From an uncultured Cytophagaceae bacterium (GTDB lineage: Bacteria; Bacteroidota; Bacteroidia; Cytophagales; Spirosomataceae): 12,203 nt of DNA. The DNA is taken from positions 1-12,203 of the forward strand of contig CAJCBY010000291.1 in the NCBI GenBank assembly GCA_903960725.1, read 5' to 3'. Positions 6,832 through 12,203 of the stretch are shown piece after piece. The translations under genes were made by a program, and so were the position numbers. A model generated the notes under the pieces. That model saw only the letters and a list, made by a program, of their open reading frames with translations. It did not search any database and was not told the DNA's origin. Numbering within the stretch: position 1 is the stretch's first letter; the number at the start of each line of letters is the position of its first letter.

Positions 6832-8025
6832 ATGCCCAATTCCGCAAGTCGCACAAAAATTATCTTAATTCTGGGAATCTTGTCTGCGATTGGACCTTTG
6901 TCCATCGACATGTATTTGCCCGCTTTTAAAAATATCGCTGCGGTTTTGCAATGCTCTCAAGAAGAGATGGGCTATACGCTTTCTAGCTTCTTTTTTGGGA
7001 TCTGTTTAGGCCAATTAATGAGCGGCCCACTACTCGATCATTTTGGGCGAAAAAATGTATTATACATTGGTTTGTCCCTTTATGTGATCAGCTCAATCGC
7101 CTGTGCCTTCGCTACTTCAGTCGAAATGTTAATTGTATTCCGCCTGTTTCAAGCCTTAGGCGGAAGTGTAGGAATGGTGGCGCCTAATGCAGTCATTAGA
7201 GAAACTTTTGAGGAAAAAGAACGGCCGAAGGTAATGTCATTGATGATCTTAATTTTAGGTGTTTCACCTATTCTAGCTCCTTCACTTGGAAGTCTATTAT
7301 TAACAATCGCGAGCTGGAAAGCCATCTTCTTAGTTCTAGCCTTCATCCTGACTGTTATCATTTTCTTGATCAAATCTTGGTTACCTGAAAAGACCAATCG
7401 GGAACACGGTGGACCGTTTCGCATTAATACGGTAGTCATGGCCTATAAAGCCTTGTTCAAAGAAAAAGAATATTTAGTTTTTGCGTTCACAGGTGCCATA
7501 GGTGCAGGCAGTATTTTCACTTACGTCAGTGGAGCGCCGTTGACTTTCTTAACGTTTTATGGAGTTGATGAATCTAAATTTGGATTCATTTTTGCCATTG
7601 TGGCGTCCGGAATTATTTCTGCAAGCCAGTTGAATAGAGTTTTCCTTCGTAAATACACGAGCTTACAAATTTTGAAAGTGACTCTCCCTACACAATTAAT
7701 ACTCGGAATACTATTATCCGTCCTGTCAAAATTGAATTGGCTAAGTATGGAGGTGAACATTGCCCTACTCTTCTTGATTATGGGTTGCCAAGGATTCAAC
7801 TTCCCTAATGTGGCTACACTGGCCCTACGTCCATTCCACCGGGGAGCTGGAACTGCCTCTGCCATGTTAGGTTCGATTCAAATGGCCTGGGGTGCCATAT
7901 GCGCGACGCTTGTGGGTCTTTTGTTCGATGGAACCCCTTTCACCATGGCGATCATTATCGTGGGCTGTGCGACGATTGCGAATACCATTTTATTCGGAAT
8001 AGGGCGGAGATATATTGTGGCCTAG
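6832..8025 (+). CDS. Bcr/CflA-type MFS multidrug efflux transporter
   Basis: This 397-residue, very hydrophobic protein has about 12 membrane segments, matching the length of E. coli Bcr. Diagnostic features are the IGPLSIDMYLPAF stretch at residues 20-32, characteristic of the Bcr/CflA (DHA1) group, and MFS motif A (GQLMSGPLLDHFGRK, 60-74) between segments 2 and 3. Members are proton-driven exporters in the inner membrane for drugs such as bicyclomycin, sulfonamides or chloramphenicol, or for small metabolites. The substrate here cannot be predicted. The gene lies 46 bases downstream of the TolC-type gene and has its own -7 element. It ends with TAG 8023-8025, sharing four bases with the convergent DUF6370 gene. 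Confidence 0.9.
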   Translation: MPNSASRTKIILILGILSAIGPLSIDMYLPAFKNIAAVLQCSQEEMGYTLSSFFFGICLGQLMSGPLLDHFGRKNVLYIGLSLYVISSIACAFATSVEMLIVFRLFQALGGSVGMVAPNAVIRETFEEKERPKVMSLMILILGVSPILAPSLGSLLLTIASWKAIFLVLAFILTVIIFLIKSWLPEKTNREHGGPFRINTVVMAYKALFKEKEYLVFAFTGAIGAGSIFTYVSGAPLTFLTFYGVDESKFGFIFAIVASGIISASQLNRVFLRKYTSLQILKVTLPTQLILGILLSVLSKLNWLSMEVNIALLFLIMGCQGFNFPNVATLALRPFHRGAGTASAMLGSIQMAWGAICATLVGLLFDGTPFTMAIIIVGCATIANTILFGIGRRYIVA

Positions 8026-8348
8026 GGCTTTAAAAGCTCGAAGTAAGTCACTACGAATTTATCGCCCTTCAGGCTGCCTTGCACTTTGGCCTGGCGAACA
8101 GCCATACAAAATCCCTTTTCTTCATGTGCGTCCCCGTGATCATCTAGTCCGGTACCTTCTACCGCATAGGCTTTCCCTTCGTATTTCAAGGCGAGGAAAC
8201 ATTCCTTCCCTGGCATATCAAAATTGCAGGTCCCACAGGATGTTTCCAGGACCAAAACCGGTTTAGATGCGTCGAGCTTTCCAGCCGGTTTGCTTTGAGC
8301 GGCAGCCCCAAAAGAGACCAAAAAGAAGAGGAATAAAAGCTTTTTCAT
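8022..8348 (-). CDS. Small exported DUF6370-family protein
   Basis: This 108-residue protein has a clear signal peptide (about residues 1-17, cleavage AAA|Q). The mature part holds a CGTC pair (Cys38, Cys41), a third Cys at 50, a DDHGDAH stretch at 69-75 and a fourth Cys at 81. The pattern CGxC ... C ... DDHGDAH ... GFC is what I recall for the Bacteroidota family DUF6370; no function is established for it that I know of. Four cysteines plus two histidines in an exported protein suggest disulfides or a metal site, which is inference. The start ATG (8348-8346) is 31 bases after the upstream membrane-protein gene on the same strand, so it may be the last gene of that operon. Its stop overlaps the MFS stop. 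Confidence 0.75.
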   Translation of the reverse strand: MKKLLFLFFLVSFGAAAQSKPAGKLDASKPVLVLETSCGTCNFDMPGKECFLALKYEGKAYAVEGTGLDDHGDAHEEKGFCMAVRQAKVQGSLKGDKFVVTYFELLKP

Positions 8349-8379
8349 AAGGTAAAATTAAGATGATACATCTGAATAA

Positions 8380-9603
8380 CTAGCTAAATTGAAATATAAG
8401 TGGGAATACAAAACTCACAATGGCTGCCCAAATCGCATAGATGGGCAAGTAAGCTGTCAAGCTACCTTCGACTTGCTCGATCGTGTTTTGGCCCTTTAAA
8501 AAACCCCATAAATTTTTCGTGGCAAGCATTAAATGCACCATTATTAGGGCATTGCTACCCAATACAACTAAGCGGTTAGGCGTGACCCCGAATTCCACCA
8601 GGCGGTACCCAATCGCCGATAAAGCAATGCCATTATCGATGATCGCAACTAGCGCTAAAGCGAATAAAAAATACTGATGTACCCGCGACGCATTTACTTT
8701 TGTCGCCTCCCCTAAAGAGAACAAAATCAAGGCCATCACGCCTATCAAGATTCCATTAAATACCAATAAGAATTCCCGGTCATTATACGGATCCTTTCCA
8801 GTGAATATAACCGCACCTAAAAACAAGACTAAGGTGATGGTAACGATGGGCGTAAAAATACGCGCGATGACTGGGGAAATTTTACTGACTAAGCTAGCGT
8901 TTTGACGGACTAAAAAGGTGGCCAAAAGCGGCACAGATGGTAAGATAGAAAGCACCAAATAGCGGAAGTAATAATCCTCGATATCGATGTCAATCAGTTT
9001 AAACAGATTAAGTGTTAAACCCGTAAACAGTCCCCCCGCTAATCCGATCACTTCCGTCATCAAAACTAAATCCCCGTGGTAGCGCAAAAATTCCATTCGT
9101 TTCGCAGAATCATTTCCAGCAAAAACATACCCCACCGCTAACCATAGTAGAATTGGAATGTGCAAACAAGTCAATAGAAGCGTCGTGCTTCCCTCGGGCA
9201 AAAGGTTAATAAAAACAATGGATACTACTAAAATAGACAAAGGCCAGACTAAATCACGAATACTCAACCCCTGCTTATAAGCGAAATAAGCTCCAATCCC
9301 AGGCATCACAATAAAGGACATATTTCGGGGGAAATACAGATCGTGAGAAATCGAAAATAGGTCGGGCAATTGCATTAGAAAAGCGACAATGGCTGCGATG
9401 ATTGCAAGCAAAGTCCAATCCCCTTTCGAACCCCACGAAGTAGACGATACGGCTAATCTCTGCTGCCAAATTTGCGCCGAAAGTTCAGATGAAATTTGGG
9501 GATAAACCACTTGAAAAGCACGGGTAAATGCGGCAGGATTTGACCGGTACAATTGTTCCAATACCGCTGGCTCAGCGATATGTTGGATGATTTGATTTTC
9601 CAT
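8380..9603 (-). CDS. Multi-pass membrane protein, DUF4153-like
   Basis: This 407-residue protein has a soluble N-terminus of about 58 residues followed by about 11 predicted membrane segments (first near 62-82, last near 385-405). The central block, with FLRYHGD (about 172-178), ISPVIARIFTPIV (242-254) and GKDPYNDREFLLVFN (about 269-283), resembles what I recall of Bacteroidota DUF4153 proteins. This is recognition by pattern, not a search result, and the function is unknown. The start ATG (9603-9601) lies one base after the stop of the winged-helix regulator gene (9607-9605), so the two are almost certainly co-transcribed and probably translationally coupled. The N-terminal region, with Trp, Arg and Gln residues, may be a cytosolic sensor or partner-binding segment, but nothing in it is diagnostic. 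Confidence 0.7.
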   Translation of the reverse strand: MENQIIQHIAEPAVLEQLYRSNPAAFTRAFQVVYPQISSELSAQIWQQRLAVSSTSWGSKGDWTLLAIIAAIVAFLMQLPDLFSISHDLYFPRNMSFIVMPGIGAYFAYKQGLSIRDLVWPLSILVVSIVFINLLPEGSTTLLLTCLHIPILLWLAVGYVFAGNDSAKRMEFLRYHGDLVLMTEVIGLAGGLFTGLTLNLFKLIDIDIEDYYFRYLVLSILPSVPLLATFLVRQNASLVSKISPVIARIFTPIVTITLVLFLGAVIFTGKDPYNDREFLLVFNGILIGVMALILFSLGEATKVNASRVHQYFLFALALVAIIDNGIALSAIGYRLVEFGVTPNRLVVLGSNALIMVHLMLATKNLWGFLKGQNTIEQVEGSLTAYLPIYAIWAAIVSFVFPLIFQFS

Positions 9604-9604
9604 T

Positions 9605-9907
9605 CTATGATTGTATCTTTTTAATGAGTTTTTCGAGGGAAGTAAGGTGTTCTAAAAAGGCCGCCCTTCCTTGAACGGTAATGGCATAAGTGGTGTTTGG
9701 TTTCTTGCCAATAAACTGCTTGCGCACTTCTACGAACCCTATTTTTTCTAATGCCGCCATATGGCTAGCCAAGTTTCCATCGCTGAGTTGTAAGATTTCT
9801 TTTATTTGGCCAAAATCAACCTGTTCTTGAACAACCAGCAGTGACATCATGCCTAGACGGACACGACTTTCAAAAACCTTATTGAAATCAGCTAAATAAC
9901 TAGACAC
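9605..9907 (-). CDS. Winged-helix transcriptional regulator (HTH_27-like)
   Basis: The protein is about 100 residues and is one winged helix-turn-helix domain. It has an opening helix (VFESRVRLGMMSLL, about 11-24), a recognition-helix region (LSDGNLASHMAALEKIGFV, about 41-59) and a wing (RKQFIGKKPNTTYAIT). A C-terminal helix may serve dimerisation. This fits PF13601-type MarR/ArsR-like regulators common in Bacteroidota. I choose the GTG at 9907-9905 as start, because family proteins begin shortly before the ESRVRL helix. A TTG at 9937 would add ten residues lying wholly inside the upstream gene. With the GTG start the gene overlaps the upstream stop by eight bases, and it ends one base before the DUF4153-like gene. 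It probably regulates this membrane-protein operon. No metal-binding or redox cysteine is present. Confidence 0.85.
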   Translation of the reverse strand: MSSYLADFNKVFESRVRLGMMSLLVVQEQVDFGQIKEILQLSDGNLASHMAALEKIGFVEVRKQFIGKKPNTTYAITVQGRAAFLEHLTSLEKLIKKIQS

Positions 9908-10523
9908 GTTCGTACTTAAAATAAATATATAGCCCAAAAATCAGGTTCAATACACCAAATCCAATCACCCAAATGACTAAGCCAAACGCAACAAATGCTG
10001 TAGCCAAAAGGCCCAAAAGAATTTGCCCAATTCCTAAAATACGGACAGCATCTAATGTATAATGACTACCATTGAAAAGAGCCAAACCATAAAATAATAG
10101 TGTTATGGGCGGGACTAACCCCGCTAATCCTAGCTGACTAATCAGTACAGAAAAAATTCCGCCAGCCACTAAAGGAATCGCCATATGGAATGTTAGTCTT
10201 TTTGCTGCTGAATCCCAAGCATCTTGTCCTTTCGCATGCGCATTTCGTGCGGCTAAATATATACCGAAACCAATAGAAGCAATCAATAAAAAGAAGAATG
10301 AAAGTTGCACTTTCCTGGCTGCAGCACTTTGAAGCATTCGTTCAAATGCCTCCGGGTCTAAAAAACGAATGCCGGAAAGTTGACTTACAAAGGCCACACA
10401 GATTATCGCCAGCAACCCTGCGACCATCGCAGATAAACCACTTATGGAACGGAATCGAGTCGCCCGATCCATTAAGTTCCGCATTTCTTCAATCGCGGCT
10501 AGTTGTTCATCGTGTTTTTTCAT
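9900..10523 (-). CDS. Small multi-pass membrane protein of unknown function
   Basis: I place the start at ATG 10523-10521, giving 207 residues. An upstream in-frame TTG (10547-10545) falls within the promoter's -7 element, so it is unlikely. The N-terminal 28 residues are polar (MKKHDEQLAAIEEM ...) and probably cytosolic. About six hydrophobic segments follow, including one near 29-50, a pair in the middle and a long C-terminal pair rich in Gly, Leu and Ile before a short basic tail. I do not recognise the family. It is the first gene of a minus-strand cluster with the winged-helix regulator (eight-base overlap) and the DUF4153-like protein. The regulator is sandwiched between two membrane proteins, which suggests that all three work in one membrane-linked response; that is inference. 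Confidence 0.8.
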   Translation of the reverse strand: MKKHDEQLAAIEEMRNLMDRATRFRSISGLSAMVAGLLAIICVAFVSQLSGIRFLDPEAFERMLQSAAARKVQLSFFFLLIASIGFGIYLAARNAHAKGQDAWDSAAKRLTFHMAIPLVAGGIFSVLISQLGLAGLVPPITLLFYGLALFNGSHYTLDAVRILGIGQILLGLLATAFVAFGLVIWVIGFGVLNLIFGLYIYFKYERV

Positions 10524-10544
10524 ATTAAAAAGTACTTTGCGATA

Positions 10545-10575
10545 CAAAGTTAATATAAAAATCCACTACAGCAAA
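10545..10575 (-). promoter_or_regulatory. Promoter of the membrane protein / winged-helix operon
   Basis: On the minus strand TTTG at 10575-10572 (-33 type) and TAACTTTG at 10552-10545 (exact TAnnTTTG) are separated by 19 bases. The implied transcript start is near 10538, about 15 bases before the chosen ATG at 10523. The site lies in the short gap after the oxyR stop codon, so this cluster is probably expressed independently of oxyR. No obvious operator palindrome was found in the gap. Confidence 0.6.
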
Positions 10576-10579
10576 ATAA

Positions 10580-11473
10580 TTACAAATGGGGCTGAATCAG
10601 TTCGGTAATTTCACTTTGTAAACGGTGCAAAATATTCCATTTCGCATAAGGCCGATAATAACACATACTTACCTCTCTGCTCAATGATCCATCCTTAATA
10701 TCCACCAAATGCTGTTTACGTTGTTCGTTTAATTTATTGATGTACAAAGACGGCAATAATGTCATCCCTTGAAAGGTGTCGACTAAATTTAAAAGCGTAT
10801 CAAAAGTGTTCGATTCGACTGATAAGTTAGTTGGTAAGGATTTTTGCTTTTTTAGATCACAAAGTTGAATGATCTGATCTCGCAAACAATGCCCCTCCTG
10901 CAATAAAAAAATACGTTGTTGACTTAAAGCCGATTTACTCACTTGTTTTTCCCCGGTAGAGAGATATCCGTAAAGTCGCAAATCTTCTACATACAATAAG
11001 TTTGTTTCTAAATCATTCGCTGCAATGGGTGTACTCAAAATGCCCACATCGAGCTTCCCTTCTCGCAAATCTTTGATTAATTGATTGGTTGTTAGCTCCT
11101 GAATCTCTAAATGGAGTAGCGGATACTTTTCTACTAAAGGCTTCATAATTAAGGGCAAGATTGAACTAGCAATGGTGGGGATTATTCCCATTTTTACCCG
11201 ACCCTCCACTTTTTGATTTATCGCCTTGGAGGAAGACAATAGCGCATTCGCGTGTGCCACCACTTGCTGGGCTTGAATCAGAATCTCTCGTCCATTTTCT
11301 GTCGTAGCGATGGGATTTGCCTTTCGGTCAAAAATCACAATATCCAGCTGTTCCTCCAGCTTTTTCACCATCGCGCTTAAAGTTGCCTGCGTAACATGAC
11401 AATAATCAGCTGCTTTTGAGAAGCTTTTCAGTTGATCAACGGCTAGTATGTATTCTAATTGCTGTATATTCAC
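10580..11473 (-). CDS. oxyR: Hydrogen-peroxide-sensing LysR-type regulator OxyR
   Basis: This 297-residue LysR-type protein has an N-terminal winged helix-turn-helix (residues 1-60; MNIQQLEYILAV, FSKAADYCHVTQATLS) and a periplasmic-binding-like sensor domain from about 92. The OxyR redox segment is plain: GHCLRDQIIQLC at 194-205 puts Cys196 and Cys205 nine residues apart, as Cys199 and Cys208 are in E. coli OxyR. There, peroxide oxidises the first Cys and a disulfide forms, switching DNA contacts. The start is GTG 11473-11471; an in-frame stop lies six codons upstream with no ATG between, so no longer form is possible. The gene is divergent from katG across a 93-base gap with an OxyR-type operator, fitting peroxide-induced control of katG and autoregulation of oxyR. 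Confidence 0.95.
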   Translation of the reverse strand: MNIQQLEYILAVDQLKSFSKAADYCHVTQATLSAMVKKLEEQLDIVIFDRKANPIATTENGREILIQAQQVVAHANALLSSSKAINQKVEGRVKMGIIPTIASSILPLIMKPLVEKYPLLHLEIQELTTNQLIKDLREGKLDVGILSTPIAANDLETNLLYVEDLRLYGYLSTGEKQVSKSALSQQRIFLLQEGHCLRDQIIQLCDLKKQKSLPTNLSVESNTFDTLLNLVDTFQGMTLLPSLYINKLNEQRKQHLVDIKDGSLSREVSMCYYRPYAKWNILHRLQSEITELIQPHL

Positions 11474-11477
11474 GGTT

Positions 11478-11514
11478 ATAGATTTTATCTATGACAAATA
11501 TAGAAAATTTCAGT
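11478..11514. promoter_or_regulatory. OxyR binding site between oxyR and katG
   Basis: Quarter sites with exact seven-base spacing are ATAG (11478-11481), CTAT (11489-11492), ATAG (11500-11503) and a degenerate CAGT (11511-11514). The E. coli OxyR tetramer site is ATAG-N7-CTAT-N7-ATAG-N7-CTAT, so three of four elements are perfect and the fourth keeps its C and T ends. The first pair forms a perfect palindrome, ATAGAT-TTT-ATCTAT (11478-11492). The distal end lies where a katG -33 region would begin, suiting activation of katG. Confidence 0.8.
11495..11502 (-). promoter_or_regulatory. -7 promoter element of oxyR, inside the OxyR site
   Basis: The minus strand reads TATATTTG, an exact TAnnTTTG match, giving a transcript start near 11488 and a leader of about 15 bases. 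No -33 TTTG is seen at the usual distance. The element overlaps the third quarter site of the OxyR operator, so bound OxyR should block it. On the plus strand only a weak katG -7 candidate (TAATTTCA, 11538-11545) can be seen. Confidence 0.45.
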
Positions 11515-11554
11515 TTTCTCTATAAATTATTTACCACTAATTTCAATCCACTAA

Positions 11555-12203
<649 letters not shown>

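Noticed and set aside
7149..7439. Open frame on the minus strand inside the MFS gene (96 codons)
   Set aside because: It lies fully antisense to a well-supported transporter gene and shows no family features.
7557..7865. Second minus-strand open frame inside the MFS gene (102 codons)
   Set aside because: Same reason: antisense shadow with no recognisable domain or start context.
8029..8039. Inverted repeat GCTTT-A-AAAGC near the convergent MFS/DUF6370 ends as a terminator
   Set aside because: A one-base loop cannot form a hairpin and the sequence is within the DUF6370 coding end.
8015..8266. Plus-strand open frame opposite the DUF6370 gene
   Set aside because: Basic, low-complexity translation antisense to a signal-peptide-bearing conserved protein.
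8361..8373. Small inverted repeat AGATG-ATA-CATCT between DUF6370 and the DUF4153-like gene as a terminator
   Set aside because: The stem is five AT-rich pairs and the following minus-strand sequence has only a broken T run; too weak to call.
9935..9937. TTG start for the winged-helix regulator
   Set aside because: The ten added residues lie within the upstream gene and extend past the usual family start; GTG at 9907 is preferred.
10545..10547. TTG start for the first membrane protein of the minus-strand cluster
   Set aside because: It falls on the predicted -7 promoter element, upstream of the likely transcript start; ATG 10523 follows naturally.

Overview
The window looks like a compact chromosomal segment from a Bacteroidota bacterium, most likely of the order Cytophagales. 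This rests on protein style (signal peptides ending in A|Q, DUF6370 and DUF4153-like proteins, a TolC/HlyD/ABC set of Bacteroidota type) and on several upstream sites matching the Bacteroidota promoter (-7 TAnnTTTG, in places with a -33 TTTG). The genus cannot be fixed from sequence alone. Genes are tightly packed and no gap exceeds about 140 bases. I see no tRNA, rRNA, CRISPR array, insertion sequence or integration site.

Left part (1-2354): the 3' end of a sialate O-acetylesterase-type SGNH hydrolase enters from the left edge. It meets a convergent ChaN/Tiki-fold secreted protein, and the two share four bases at their stop codons. Upstream of chaN, in the same orientation, is a TetR-family regulator.

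Centre (2355-6785): the TetR gene diverges from a three-gene operon with overlapping genes, encoding a fused membrane/ATPase ABC exporter, an HlyD-type periplasmic adaptor and a TolC-type outer-membrane channel. Together these form a complete tripartite (type I-like) export route. The divergent region has recognisable promoters on both sides and a perfect 17-base palindrome that is the best candidate TetR operator. The ABC protein keeps Walker A but has lost the usual Walker B Asp-Glu, the LSGGQ signature and the H-loop histidine. How this exporter is energised is the main puzzle of the window.

Middle right (6798-10575): a Bcr/CflA-type MFS drug exporter with its own -7 element is convergent with a minus-strand cluster. 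That cluster, in transcription order, is a small multi-pass membrane protein, a winged-helix regulator, a large DUF4153-like membrane protein and a secreted DUF6370 protein. A good promoter lies just upstream of its first gene. Its function is unknown.

Right part (10580-12203): an OxyR peroxide sensor (both redox cysteines conserved) diverges from a catalase-peroxidase gene (katG) that runs off the right edge. Between them is a near-canonical OxyR site, ATAG-N7-CTAT-N7-ATAG-N7-CAGT. The KatG carries a signal peptide followed by five Asn-Pro-His repeats, pointing to an exported, possibly metal- or haem-binding form of the enzyme.
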